Below are positions 1 through 11,319 of a DNA stretch of 64,000 nucleotides, in pieces. The notes beneath the pieces are model-generated. The model did no database searches. It was not told the DNA's origin and worked only from the letters and a program-made list of their open reading frames with translations. Source of the stretch: Omphiscola glabra (taxonomy: Eukaryota > Mollusca > Gastropoda > Lymnaeidae); contig OZ024798.1 of the NCBI GenBank assembly GCA_964017045.1, positions 7,957,793-8,021,792 of the forward strand, read 5' to 3'. The stretch's first letter is position 1; each line of letters begins with the position of its first letter. The position numbers and the translations under genes are program-made.

Positions 1-250
1 GCGGTAGGACCTAAAGGGAGCAAAAACTGAACCAGAAATTCCAAAGTAATTTTCAAGGGTTTTGAAAACCCTGAGGTCCAAGAGGATCAGGATGGAGACA
101 TCACCACTGTCCAATGCTAGCAAGAGATCATTGGTGACGCTCAAGAGAGCTGTCTCAGTGCTATGGAAAGGTATATAGGCCGACTGATTAGAAATGAGAA
201 GAGAGTTGTCCTTTTTAAGCAAAACGTTGCTTTAGAACTAGTTTTTCAAT
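1..250 (-). mobile_element. CR1/L2-like LINE fragment (reverse transcriptase part)
   Basis: This stretch is closely similar to 12815-13100, where the same strand encodes the central reverse transcriptase of a non-LTR retrotransposon. It is cut by the window edge and breaks off near 250, where the sequence switches to a Gypsy-type protease relic. It is a short, indel-bearing relic with no open frame. The match to the longer copy is seen directly; the clade name is inferred from that copy. Confidence 0.75.
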
Positions 251-580
251 GATTTTAGATAAAAATGGACACCCACAACGACAGATCCGGAGACTAGGTC
301 TGATTTGAGATGGATGACATGTAAAGTAGCATCAATGAATCCCACCTCTACGCTTCGTAACAGGATGTTGCTCACAGTAGCAGTAGATCCAGACAAGGGA
401 AATATACCCTCATATATGCTATAAAATTGGCAGTGGCAGCCATTTTCATTTCTTTTAATTTTTTTTGTAGTTCTCTATCTTTTTCTTCTTCCTCTCTCTG
501 TAGCTCTAGCTCCATTAGTTTAAGCTATCTATCTTCTTCTAGCTCCAGTTGTTTGAGCTTCAGTTGGAGCTCCATACTAG
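250..580 (-). mobile_element. Gypsy-type LTR retrotransposon relic (gag coiled coil plus protease piece)
   Basis: Bases 250-425, read on the - strand, match the + strand protease relic at 5940-6130, covering the part after the catalytic DTGA motif. Bases 430-580 on the same strand encode a highly charged Glu/Lys/Leu-rich stretch with stops. It resembles the coiled coil common near the N-terminus of Gypsy Gag proteins. Gag and protease pieces lie side by side, so the intervening part is deleted. The protease match is firm; the Gag reading is an inference. Confidence 0.6.
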
Positions 581-584
581 GATC

Positions 585-845
585 ATTTGGGTTTATGGTC
601 AGGAGTTCAATCCCCGCCAAAGCACAGTCCAGCACCCCGGGTGGATGGGACTCGTTAACCTTGGACGGCAACTCATTCTAAGAGAAGGAAACTCTGAAGT
701 CAAACCCGTAGATGGGGAGATGGAGTTCACATGACCAACTGGCAGCAGTGAGACCTCTCGAACATCGAACATCGGAGCGCTGTGAGCATGCTATCATAGC
801 ATGGAATGAGCGCTATATAAGAACTCCAATCAATCAATCAATCAT
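585..845 (+). mobile_element. tRNA-derived SINE
   Basis: A Pol III B-box-like stretch (AGTTCAATCCCC, about 605) is followed by a body that also occurs in the - strand copy at 63268-62885 (GACTCGTTA, then GGCAACTCAT/GGCGACTCAT and AAGGAAA). It ends in a short (AATC)n tail at 829-845, as SINEs often do. The A box is weak in this copy, so the 5' boundary is approximate. Confidence 0.6.
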
Positions 846-849
846 TCGG

Positions 850-2755
850 CTGTTTGACTGAGACCACTAAGTGGACGATGATCATATTTCGTACCATCTT
901 TTTTTAGCGCCGAATGAGCTAAATGTCAGTATTTACTGTTTTTAATTATATTTCTTTTGGTTTTATAATTCATTATAATTAACATAATAAAACGTATTAA
1001 TTGTAATTAGCCCTGGTTTGATTATCGTATTCTTTGTTAGTGTATTTATCATTTTGTATCGTCTTTTGCTGTGTACCGGTACTGTTTTAGAACGAGCCAT
1101 ACACTTAAATAAGAGATTAATTTCTCCATATTGATAACAGTACGTAACACCCCCCCCCCCCCTTAATCCTTCATACTGGCATATACCCCATTAAATGGAC
1201 TTACAGTGTATGGACCACGGTCATACACCCTAGTATGACTTAATAATGGTCTATTATTTTTACATTACTTAAACCATATGAATATTGCTTTTGGTCTGAG
1301 ACTGGAAAAAAATCTGGCCACAAAATCGGATAAATAGACCAAAACAAACTAAGCGTTAGACTGACTTTGTAAATACATGTCTTATATTAAAATTTCAATT
1401 TAAAACCACTGAAAATACATGACAAAACAATTGGAAAACAATAAATAAATGTTATAGTAGCCTCTAACGTTTTTAATGTAGTTCCATAAGGTACAAACTA
1501 AATTTTTTAATTTTATTTCTGTACAAATAATATGGGACCGCCGTTCTGAGGAGTGCCGCCTACTTATTGTGTCGCATTTGCGTGCGTCAGTGGGACAGGA
1601 TCGTCTCAGCATCTTGCTCTTCTTAGTGTTGAAAGAGGAACATTGGAAAAACAGACAGTGACTTAGTGTGAGTGGGTCATGTACTATTTCTAAAATTTAA
1701 TTTCTTTAAATACAATTTTTTTTTTACAAAAAATGTAAATTGTTTTCCTTATTTAATATATAAATAATACAGGGTTCCGTGGCCTCCTGAGCGAAATTAC
1801 AGAAGCTCCTGGAAATCTGGAATTTGAAAAAATCGAAAAAATTCTGGAAAACTCCTTAAATTTTAAAATTTCCCTTTAAAATACTTATATGTCCTGAAAT
1901 GTTTGCTTCCACAGAGGGAGGAGTACAAAAATCTTGGACGCGATAGTTATTTAATTAATTTTTTTATATTCAGTTCGTACTCTATTTTTAGCCCTTCTAC
2001 TTCTATTATCAAAACGAGTTTGTCATAATACTAGTATTACTAGTGGTTTCCATGAACTGCCCATACGCTTTACTCCACTTCGCCGTTGAACGGATTTTTT
2101 GGGTAAGTATAGTGTAAAATACAGTAAATAGATATTTAAATGAATTTTTTTTTAATTGACTAAACCGACTAAAAAAGCTTAGCCTATTTTTTTAATGTAA
2201 AGCTGATTTTTATTAGTTTTACTGTAACTGTATGTAGTCCAAACCAAAGAAGAAAAAAAAAACATTTTAGTTTTAGTGTCATTTTTCGAAGTTAAAAAAA
2301 TAAAAATTAAATTAAACTCACTTCTAGTAGGGTTAAAGTAATAAAATTTATACGCGAATAAAATTTAATTCTTAATCTGTCAAATTATCTTACTTATGTC
2401 TTTATTAACAAATGTTTGAATAGTACCGTATCAGTTTTGACAAATTTTACGGCGTTTTCGTGAGTGCCCATTTTTCTGGTGCTTCACTTGCTCACGGCTA
2501 TTTAAGTTTAAGTCATCAGAATATAATTCTACCACTATAAGGAAGAGAAGATGCTGTTCTTTCGTTTGATTTGTAGGAAGTATAAATATCACGCAAAAAT
2601 TATTTTGAAAGAGCCGGTTGAAAACTTTCGTATCAGAAAAATTGTCAAAATTTACTATAGATTAAGGTTTTAAAAATACTAGACTATGATGACTAATTCG
2701 AAGTACCGGTAACAATAATAGAAGCTTTCGGTATTAGTATTAGCCAATGGTCTAC
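850..2755. other. No gene seen; AT-rich intergenic with repeat traces
   Basis: I see no coding potential. Bases 943-985 are similar to 24228-24285, so part of this is a dispersed repeat. A poly-C run lies at about 1148-1163. Confidence 0.5.
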
Positions 2756-2762
2756 CCCAGGT

Positions 2763-2860
2763 CAGGGGTCTCCAAACTTTTCAGCCCCAGGGCCGCATTA
2801 ACTATCAAACAGCAGTTCAGGGGCCGACGACACATTCTAGGTCCAAATAAAAAAGAATTA
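2763..2860 (+). mobile_element. hAT-type terminal sequence (nonautonomous fragment)
   Basis: CAGGGGTCTCCAAACTTTT is the form of end shared by many hAT elements, and it is followed by the usual GGGCCGCA-type subterminal sequence. I could not find a matching inverted end or an 8-bp target duplication, so the element is truncated or its other end has decayed. Confidence 0.45.
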
Positions 2861-3584
2861 AAACATGAATGTTGTTTTTAATTATTTGTTTTATAATAAT
2901 TTAAATTATTTTATTCAGTTATTATTATTTAATAAAACATTGATACATTACACGTGAACACCTGTATTAGTGCGAATGGTGAAATACAACAACAGTGACT
3001 CGAGATTATCATCGGACAAGTTTGTTCTCTAATTGTTCTTCATGTATTTCATTCTTGAAAATGTTTGTTCACACATGTATGTTGTTTCCCAAGATTGAAA
3101 GGTATTTTGATGTAAAAGTTTTGACATTGGTCGATAGGATATGGAGACACGTCAGTCACAATGGCGGATATTTGTTCACTCGCTTAATTTCAGAAATGAA
3201 TAACTTTAAAGAAACAAAAACTGTACCGTAACAGTTGAATTGCATTGACCAAAATTAATCATCGCGGCTCGAGTTTTGCTACGGTACTAATCTCATTGTC
3301 AAAAACAAATTCCGAAAAACACAAATCTGAATGAGCTTTACGCTCTTAAACTTAAATAGACTATAAGTTATAATGGGCCACCAACTGAACATTTGTCAAA
3401 GAATGCAGTTGGTGTAGACAAATAGAAATTTATAACCATAAAATTTGGCTTATAAATAGCCAGTTTCGATGTGCGCTTAAAACTTAATTTTTAATTACAT
3501 AAAATGATAAATGAAAATATGATAATTTTTTTTTTGCACAATTCAATGATGACTATGTAGGTGAGGAGAAATAGGGTAACCAGA

Positions 3585-3660
3585 CAAAACGACAAGTGAC
3601 AAAACGACAAGTGACAAAACGACAAGGGACAAAACAACAAGGTGACAAAACGACAAGTCT
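3585..3660 (-). repeat. Minisatellite, about 15-base unit (left arm, copy 1)
   Basis: Five or so tandem units of GTGACAAAACGACAA, with one- or two-base length changes between units. The inverse array at 4770-4916 forms the opposite arm. The open frames across it are low-complexity Cys/Leu/Ser repeats and not a gene. Confidence 0.85.
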
Positions 3661-4353
3661 TCAAAGTCAACGCCTCCACTGTCTTTAATGCCTTACATAC
3701 AATAAAGTAAGGTCAACTTTTAAAGATATATTACATGCCTCATAGTTGGAGAAACACGGCATTCGGTTATCAGACTTGCGCATAATTACATTAAAATGTA
3801 ATTAATTACCATTAGATTTACATGACCTATTTTTGTAATTATCTACAATTTCCATTCCTTCATTCAAAAGTATAATTAATTACCATTACAAATTACTCCA
3901 CCATTGACCTGTAATTACAATTACATTTTTTACTTACAACATTTTTATATTGTGAATTTTTGTTAATTTGTTTCATTAACTTAAAACATCAACATTGTTT
4001 TACTAAGACATATTTCCTTTTACAGTGCAGTAACAGTAGCTTCTAGAGCACATGTGTCAAATTCAAGCTATTTTTCCTCACGGCTAACATAGAATGAGGC
4101 CGACGACTTCACTAATAAAGTAACAATATTTCCGCCAAGGCTGCGAACATCAAAGCTCTTTATGATGTGACCGGCGCTCGAGTTATCATGTTTGCAACGG
4201 TAACCAGACAAAACGACAAGTGACAAAACGACAAGGATACAAAATGACAAGGTTTGGGGTTAGGGTTAGTCTGATAACCCAATACCGTGTTTCCCCAACT
4301 ATAAGGCATGTTAAATATCTAAAAAAGTTGACCATACTTTATTGTAGGCAAGG

Positions 4354-4727
4354 CAGTGTCTCCCAACCTTTTTTGTGCCATGCCCCACCTAAGCCTTTCT
4401 AAAATTCTTATGCCCCCCATGTAACTTTTACATAATTTTTAATATTAAAAAATACGGTTGTTCACCGAAGAAGCTTTAATGATAGGTTTTAGGAAGAAAT
4501 CACCAGGAAATTGGTGAGGAAACATAGTAAGTAAATTGTCAAAACATATATGGAGAACTGATATTTAAGTATGAAATAATTTTTATAAAAGATTTTTCTA
4601 TTTTATTTTAACTATTAGTAATAATTTATTGTTTAACGTTAGTGAGATGTTTGTGTTTTCAAGTTCTAGATAGCTCATTTTAAAATTGCCTCCCTGTGGG
4701 GCGTGGGCCCCACGTGGGGAAACACAG
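4354..4727 (+). mobile_element. hAT-type MITE nested in copy 1
   Basis: Begins CAGTGTCTCCCAACC and ends …GGGGAAACACAG. The right flank ATGTAAGG corresponds to the left flank AGGCAAGG, which has diverged by two bases. The opposite arm of the host element shows the uninterrupted target. An 8-bp duplication plus CAGTG ends fits the hAT superfamily. A 373-base relative sits at the same site in copy 2, and an inverted relative is at 13595-14331. Confidence 0.65.
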
Positions 4728-4769
4728 ATGTAAGGCATTCATTAAAGACGGTGGAGGCGTTGGTGTTGA

Positions 4770-4916
4770 AGACTTGTCGTTTTGTCACCTTGTCGTTTTG
4801 TCACCTTGTCGTTTTGTCACCTTGTCGTTTTGTCGCCTTGTCGTTTTGTCGCCTTGTCGTTTTGTCGCCTTGTCGTTTTGTCCGTTGTCATTTTGTCACT
4901 TGTCATTTTGTCATGG
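4770..4916 (+). repeat. Minisatellite, about 15-base unit (right arm, copy 1)
   Basis: About ten units of CTTGTCGTTTTGTCACC and variants, the reverse complement of the left-arm array. Confidence 0.85.
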
Positions 4917-4920
4917 AACC

Positions 4921-5660
4921 CATTTTTCTCTGTATCCGCTCCCTAGAATGAATAACACATCGTTGTACACGGTGTTCAATTTAAATAAAACCACCAACTC
5001 ATCGGTGTTCAATAACAACTATACCAACTCAGAGACAGATAGAGCTTATGGCAATTATTGCTTACACCGACAATATTTCTCTTTTAAGTGCTGAATGATT
5101 AGATGAGGGTGATGTCGACTTGTCTGGTATATCAGTTCCGCAAGATGAAAATGATAAATAAGCGACTATAGACTTTGCCCATCGGGGGCGTCATTGCAAG
5201 TTTTTTTCATGGGGGGAGGGGGGCAAAACAAAAAATTGGTCGGCTTGTTAAGTTGTTTATTACTGGAGGCGTCACAGTACATATCAATTTAAATAAAACC
5301 TGCAAAATCGGGGCTGCCTTACCCAAATGATGTCCCTGATGCCCATTGTTATGATAGAGCAACACCTGGCTGTTCCATGGGAAGATGATAGCAGCTAGAA
5401 ACTATTGTCAGCTATACTGACAATAATCATAGTTACACTTCCACAAACAATGATATTTAGTCTTAGTCTTTAACAACCTTTTAATTGATTCTGCATTATA
5501 AAATTTATGTGTAAAAACTTTTTAACTTGTTGATTAAAAAGCTAAAGATGTTATAAAAATGTTTTGCCTACAATTTTGTGTTATTAAAAATACATCAGCA
5601 TAAAGTAAAACTATGAACAACAAGGCTAGTTTTACCGACTCGAGCTAAGTTCCTGCTTCG
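4921..5660. other. No gene seen; intergenic
   Basis: AT-rich unique-looking sequence. It includes a G-rich patch at 5185-5225 with no recognised element boundary. Confidence 0.4.
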
Positions 5661-5672
5661 ACTGCGAGTTTC

Positions 5673-6222
5673 ATGAGCTTGTCGTCAAGATCCTATTGCT
5701 CCAAGAAGAGATCTACCTCCAGAGGGCGTCTTACAGAGGACTTGTGTGCAAGTTTTGACGACTCTACACAGAGTTTTACTTCATCTACCATAGCCAAATG
5801 TTCCGAAGACTACAACAAGAGTTTACCTAACAAGGTCCAAAATTCTACATCAGAAACTACTGATGCCATACAAGACTTCATGCCTTTCATATCGGAAGGA
5901 TTTGTATCACTGCCAGGTGATTTTTCCAGTCTACGACCAATCGAAATGTTACGAGATACAGGTGCTTCACAGTCTTTACTACTTGAGGGTATACTTCCCT
6001 TGTCTGAATCTACTGCTGCTGAGAGCAACATCCTGTTACGAGGCGTAGAGCTGTGATGCATCGATGTACCTTTACATCTCATCCAGCTCAAACCAGACAT
6101 AGTCTCCAGACCTGTGGTTGTGGGTGTTCGACCAACATTACCATTGGAGCGCATCTTGTTGCTGCTAGGCCACGACTTAGCTGGTGGGAAGGTGATAGCC
6201 GAACCAATCATTACTCATTAAT
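5673..6222 (+). pseudogene. Gypsy-type retrotransposon protease relic
   Basis: The frame contains MLRDTGASQSLL, the aspartic protease active-site form found in Gypsy-type Pol proteins, preceded by a segment typical of the junction before it (PFISEGFV). The frame continues in the same phase past a single TGA at 6054-6056. It then reads on through a stretch ending LLLLGHDLAGG, a block that usually sits between protease and reverse transcriptase, and stops near 6220. No reverse transcriptase or integrase follows. The N-terminal 80 or so codons are not recognisable. It is a dead fragment, related to the one at 250-425. Confidence 0.75.
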
Positions 6223-6414
6223 TTTGTTTCACTGAATCTCAAGAAGAAGATCCAGAATTATATCCAGCATGTGCTGTGGTTTGATCAATAGATCAGTTTT
6301 TAATGCCAAAGTTTTCAACTTCTCAGTGGCACACCATCTATCCCGGTGTTTCCCAATGTTTGTTTAGGGGGCAATTCGTAAATATTAAGTCAGATTTGAA
6401 TTACTTTCAAACTT

Positions 6415-6740
6415 ATGTGGTAGGGTAGGCCCCGTTTTTTTTTTATATCGCGCCCGACACCTACAATGTATTGAAATTTGACCTCGTCCAACACGGGAGC
6501 GGAATGTTGACTCGACCTCGGGTCAAGTTCACCCCATGCAGGCTGACCGACCGGCTCTCCCTCATCGCGTAGAATTAGAATACTTAAATAGTGGGAACCA
6601 CCTAAGTTCAATTATTTATTTCTCGGGAACCCTAGAGAATTAAGTTATAAATTATATCTAGTTAGAATGGGGACTTTATTCGCTACAAAGTAGTATAGTT
6701 ACAAGTCTACATCTTTAGGGGACAGTTTAAAATTAAGCAA
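6415..6740 (+). repeat. Dispersed repeat, copy A
   Basis: Begins TGTGGTAGGGTAGGCCCCG and is about three-quarters identical over some 300 bases to 9592-9925. Both copies share TAGTGGGAACCAC and TAAATTATAAATTATATCTAGTT-type blocks. Copy A is interrupted at 6740/6741 by the Helitron 3' end. The class of this repeat is unknown. Confidence 0.7.
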
Positions 6741-6993
6741 CTAGCGAGAACCCGGCATGCGTTGCATGCCACTCAATGAAAAAAGTGTTTGTGTTTTAAT
6801 TAGTTTTAAGTTTTAAAGTAATTTTTAAAAAGAAAATATTTATTTATTTTTTTCCGTCTAGTGCGTACACAAATAAATTAGAAGTTTTTTCAACGCGTGA
6901 GCAGGCAACATATAGCTGTCCACGTGAGAAGCGTGTATTTTCAAAATTTAGTCCACACACTTGTAGCGATTGATCCACCCACGCAGTAGCTCT
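6741..6993 (-). mobile_element. Helitron remnant: helicase C-terminus plus 3' end
   Basis: Read on the - strand, bases 6993-6850 encode a stretch with RFSRGQLYVACSRVEKTSNL, the conserved C-terminal block of the Helitron Rep/helicase (family form: HGQLYVA-SRV). About 80 bases downstream comes a perfect 7-bp hairpin GGCATGC-3-GCATGCC (6770-6754). Nine bases further is CTAG (6744-6741), followed by T. This order, a helicase end, then a hairpin, then CTAG at an A/T insertion site, is the textbook Helitron 3' terminus. The rest of the helicase and the Rep domain are missing. The 5' boundary is not found. Confidence 0.85.
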
Positions 6994-7500
6994 GTTTTAA
7001 ATTATTTTTATATAGCTCAAATATTTATTATTTTAAAAAAAAGGCCCCCGGCCCCAAACTTAAAATTTAAAAAATGGTTGTACTTATGTCACACACAAAC
7101 TGAAATGTCGTTTGTATTTGATTGATTTCTAGCCACCCATGCATTAGCACTGATTGAAATTATATTTGTATAGCTCATATAAGAAAATAATAATTTGGGG
7201 CTCCGCCCGAAAAGGAATATTTCAAAATGGATAAGCTAATTCAGAAACCATTGGTGCGCACAACAACTTACCGAAGTTTTATCGCAATCGGATGAATGGT
7301 ATAGGAACGCATACGAAAATTATATTTAGCTCATAAAAGGGGGAAAAAAGAATTTAGGTCCCCGGTCCCCAAACGGAATATTGTCAAATGTGTGTAATAA
7401 TTCAGAAACATTTGCATTTTTTTACAATTCACACAATTTTCATCACTTTGGATTGATGGTATAGAAGCACATACGGGATATACTTATATATGTATAGATA
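6965..7500. repeat. Degenerate tandem-like Helitron-associated noncoding repeats
   Basis: Blocks recur about every 150-180 bases: GATTGAT…CCACCCA(T/C)GCA, then TATAGCTCA, then a CCCC(G)GCCCC-type patch with a following AATATT. They look like decayed tandem copies of a noncoding module next to the helicase relic. The unit boundaries are unclear. Confidence 0.45.
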
Positions 7501-7532
7501 TAGTTTACCGAATTTTTTTGCAATTATTCAAG

Positions 7533-8425
7533 GATGATCTGTCTCCCTGTCTGTCTCTCTGTCTCTGCCTGTCTCTATGTCTCTCTGTCTGTCCCTCTGT
7601 CTATCTCTCTGTCTATCTCTCTTTCTCTCTGTCTGTCTCTCTTTCTCTCTGTCTGTATCTCTGTTTTTCTGCCGGTCTATATGTCTCTCTGTATGTCTGT
7701 CTCTCTGTATCTATGTTTGTCTCCCAAGCTGTCTCTCAGACTGTCTCACTGTCAGTCTCTGTCTCTCTGTTTATCTCTCTGTCATTATGTCTGTCTCTCT
7801 GTCTGCCTCTCCTTCTGTCTCTCTGACTGCCTGTCTGTTTGTCTGTCTGTCTGTTTATCTATCTATCTACCTATCTATCTATCATCTACCTATCTACCTA
7901 TTTACCATCTACATGCCTGCCTGCCTACTACCTACCTGCCCACCTACCTACCAACCTACCTATCTACCTAAATATCTACCAGCTGCTATCTACAGACCTG
8001 TTTACCCTTAAAATCTTAAAATCGTACAATTTCATCACAAAATCGTTCAATACATTATCTTTATTAATAATAGTAAAAAAACACTCAGTATATATAATGT
8101 ATAAACATCAAAATCGTACATTGTACGCCAAAATCGTAAGAGTAAACAGGTCTGTATCTATCTACCCATCTATCTATCTATCTTTCTACCTATCTCCCTA
8201 CCTACCTACCTACATATCTATCTACCTACCTACCAACCTATCTGCCTTTCTACCTACCTATCTATCCATCCATCCATCCATTCATCCTCTCACCCACCTA
8301 CCCTTCCATCCATCCATCCTTTCATCCATCCATCCATCCGTCTAGCTATCTTTTAGCTACATCTCTATCTATCTATCATCTATATGTGTATTTGTCTGTC
8401 TGTCTTTCTATCTCTCTATCTAATA
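7533..8425. repeat. Large tetranucleotide microsatellite block
   Basis: About 900 bases of pyrimidine-rich tetramers. CTGT/CTCT units dominate to about 7855, then CTAT/CTAC/CTGC, then CATC units from about 8255. The array is split by a MITE at 7993-8154. Long Ser/Leu/Tyr/Pro open frames across it on the + strand are a by-product of the repeat. Confidence 0.9.
7993..8154. mobile_element. Mariner-type MITE (162 bp) inside the microsatellite
   Basis: Inverted ends CAGACCTGTTTAC / GTAAACAGGTCTG are flanked on both sides by TA, the target duplication of Tc1/mariner elements. The flanking CTAT array is interrupted cleanly. A longer-diverged relative is at 35868-36022, and a single end is at about 25814-25851. 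There is no coding capacity. Confidence 0.85.
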
Positions 8426-9590
8426 AAATTTCTATTTTTAAAATTAAATTTTCACTTGTGTAAAGTGATTGGGTTTTGATATCCCTGGGGATAATTATGA
8501 AAATATTTTTATGTTTTGTTAAAGTCATTGATTTTCTTAATTGGTTAACATATGTTCATATGTAAAATGAGAATATAGCTTCTTTTTTTTTTACAACTGA
8601 ATTGTCATTGGATTGAAAGATATTGTCATCCAAGTAAAAATGCATGAACTCAATTTCCTACCATCGATATAAATGTATCGAAGAAGGTTAATTATTGATC
8701 AAATTTATTCTGAGGCTTATATTGTGCTGCACTGGGCAAAATGAATGTATAGTGTATAGTGGGCTACACAGAGTTTTTAAAAAATAAATAAATCATCCAC
8801 TGGATTGTAGCACCCTTACTTACGCAGAAGATTTTTTTTGCATTTAATATGCTTATTTCTTATCTAGATCAGTGATAAGTGCATTAAAAATGCTATTTGG
8901 CAATTTAGTATTGCTACACCAATTTAATTAAAAGGCATATTCTTATTAAAATTATTTTTAAATGTACTGATAGAGTTTTTACTACTTTATAAATTTCATA
9001 AAAGTTTATTTTTGGAATGAATAAAAAGTACAAACTTATTAAATGTTAAAAATAAAAATCTAAATTAGTATTTAAGTTTAGCAATTTAAAAAGCAATCAA
9101 TGCTATTTATTAATTTTTATCCAGAAATGCTACTTGTGCATTGTGTTATTCATAGGGATAACTTAGTAGCTAAAAACATTTCGCTTGTTTTAAATGAAGT
9201 GTACTAAATTCAGTTATAAATTTTATCAATGCTATTAAAGCTAATGCCAAATGTGAACTTCTCTTCAAGCTATTATGTGAACTACATATATGAGAAATTT
9301 ACTTCACATTGAAGTAAGATATAGCTTTCGAAGGGGAATTGCTTGAAAAGATTTATGGAAATATTTGATAATCATTCGATTTTTTTTAATGTGACAAGCC
9401 TGAAATGAAGTATCTGTTAACGGTCGATAGTAAAGCATTTGTGAGTTATACAGCCGGTATCTTTAAAAAAACTAAATATATTAAATAAACAACTTCAGAG
9501 AACAAAAAAAACTATTGCCCATGCAGAAGCGAGGGTATTTGATTTCATTACCTGTAATTAATTATTTTAGAAAAAATATTTACAACAAAA
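8426..9590. other. No gene seen; AT-rich intergenic
   Basis: Very AT-rich, without a recognisable exon or element end. Confidence 0.45.
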
Positions 9591-9591
9591 T

Positions 9592-9925
9592 GTGGTAGGG
9601 TAGGCCCCGTTTTTTAAATCGCGCCCACCACCAACACTGTAGTGTAATTTGACCTCGCCCAACACAGGATCGGAATGTTGACCCCAGCTCTGGTCAAGTT
9701 CACCCCATTCAGACAGACCGACGGGCTCTCCCTCATGGCATAGAATACTTAAATAGTGGGAACCACTATTTGTGCTTTAGTGCTAAGTTAAATAATTTGT
9801 ATCTCGGGAACCATAGTGAACTAAATTATAAATTATATCTAGTTGGGAAGGGGAGTTTATTCGCTATACTTTAGTATATTTACAAGTCCCCAACGTCCAA
9901 GGGTATTTTAATTGTTAGTAATTAA
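9592..9925 (+). repeat. Dispersed repeat, copy B
   Basis: Same family as 6415-6740, starting GTGGTAGGGTAGGCCCCG. Unlike copy A it is not interrupted at its right end, so it shows the likely uninterrupted sequence near the Helitron insertion point. Confidence 0.7.
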
Positions 9926-10097
9926 GAGATTTTCACATTCATTTATGGGGGGGTCCCAACCTGTTTTATTTAAATATCTCAAAAAGTATATAACTCATAG
10001 AAATATAAAAATGTATCTTAGATAGCGGAGACAAAACTAAGAAGGACACATTTAATTAATTAGGGATGGGGTCCAGGATATCAACTATAATTTGGGT

Positions 10098-11319
10098 TGT
10101 AGTCTCGCGGGTTTGTCAGTTTACCACAGAAATTCTGTCAGAAGACAAGTTTTGGACAGTCCAAGTCAGGGCGTGACGTCAGGTTTTCGGGTACGTCCGC
10201 GCACGGCTATTTAAGGCGGGCACATTTGGGAGATTTGTATTCGAGGTTGGAACCGCATCCTTGCAGTGTGTCAGTGTTCATAGCGGCCCATTTGGACGCT
10301 CTGTAAGTAGAAGCAAATACGCCTTTTTTTATTTCTGTGCTGTAGACTGCATTACTTGTTCGGTGTTAGGCAGTGTTTTAATCAGTTGCTAGCATGACTT
10401 ATATTAGGCAGTGTTTTAATCAGTTGCTAGCATGACTTATATTAGGCAGTGTTTTAATCATTTGTTAGCTCCGTCAATTTGACGTGTTACCAAAATCCAT
10501 GAATTATGAAATGGAATTAGATACCAGTGCCTGTGAGCATAACACGCAACCGTTATATCGCTCTGGTCACACATACTGCAATGTGCTTTAAAGCTATTGA
10601 TACAACAGTATACGACCATCGACCTACGTACAACAGGTGAAGTAGACTACCTCCCCTGCCCTGTGCTATATGCTCAAATAGAAATAGTGCATGTGTTAGG
10701 AGACTATTATTACCAGTTGTATTAATATGCTTAGACATTTCGCAATTTGCTTTTGTCTTAAAAAGACACAGCAATTGAGTGATGCATGTATCTAACCAAT
10801 GGTGGTTATACCTTACACCATTATAGTACCTGTCCTGCTATGGGTGCATCTTACATAGACCCCTTACATGGATGACAGTACCCGAGTTAGACCTCTATGC
10901 TAGCCCTCACATCTCACACTGGTCCTTTATGTAACACAGTGTACGTGCTACAAGTTAGAACACTGCCACGTGATTTCCTTTTATAGTAATGAAACATTAT
11001 CAAAACAATATAATTTTAATTGCCAATTGTTTACCATGTAAGCATACACTATTTTTTTAGTTAAGTATATTTTGTAACACCCTGCATTTACAGGGTTAGT
11101 TAATATGCTTATTTGTTCTCTGTGTTATTCATTATTAGTCAGGACATTGTTGACCTGTATTATTTGTTTCTTTGCAGGTATTGTCCCTTTCCTTTCCTGC
11201 ACCTTTCCTTTTATTTCCTTTGTTAGTTTCCAAATAAAAGCTATAGTCCTCAGACCTGCATTTTCTTAGTTTGTTTTAGTAAAACTGTCAGTATCATCAC
11301 ACATCACCACTTGGCTACA
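10098..11319 (+). mobile_element. LTR-like unit of a retrotransposon (candidate)
   Basis: The unit is bounded by TGTAG…CTACA. It contains a TATA-like box (CTATTTAAGG, about 10207) and, 85 bases before its right end, AATAAA (11233-11238). It is followed within 6 bases by TTGGCGCTGCGAGCAGGG, which sits where a tRNA primer-binding site should be. The order promoter, poly(A) signal, CA end and primer site is that of a 5' LTR. No intact gag or pol follows; bases after 11340 quickly run into other repeats. A host promoter with a first exon is the main alternative. Confidence 0.5.
10384..10470 (+). repeat. Short tandem repeat, about 38-base unit, 2.5-3 copies
   Basis: TAGGCAGTGTTTTAATCA… is repeated three times in a row, the third copy diverging after about 27 bases. 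It lies inside the LTR-like unit. Confidence 0.85.

Larger units (their letters stand above)
3575..4920. mobile_element. Minisatellite-armed inverted-repeat element, copy 1
   Basis: The left end reads GGTAACCAGACAAAACGAC and the right end is its imperfect inverse (…GTCATGGAACC). Each arm is an array of a 15-16 base unit (GTGACAAAACGACAA), five or so units on the left and about ten on the right, in inverted orientation. Inside the arrays the arms continue as an inverted repeat (3660-3775 against 4260-4353 plus 4728-4770). A third short array lies internally at 4198-4250. The right arm carries a hAT-type MITE at 4354-4727. Copy 2 is at 20981. No target duplication is evident for this copy, and it encodes no protein. 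Confidence 0.7.

Noticed and set aside
4696..5094. Open frames with repeated Cys-His-Leu-Val residues across the 15-base arrays (also 20937-21193 and 22792-23124)
   Set aside because: They are translations of a minisatellite, open in several frames at once, with no start context or domain.
5810..6211. 133-codon open frame on the - strand
   Set aside because: It is antisense to the Gypsy protease relic, whose + strand reading has a recognisable active-site motif.
7518..8345. Long Ser/Leu/Tyr-rich open frames
   Set aside because: Product of the tetranucleotide array; three overlapping frames stay open because the repeat lacks stop triplets.
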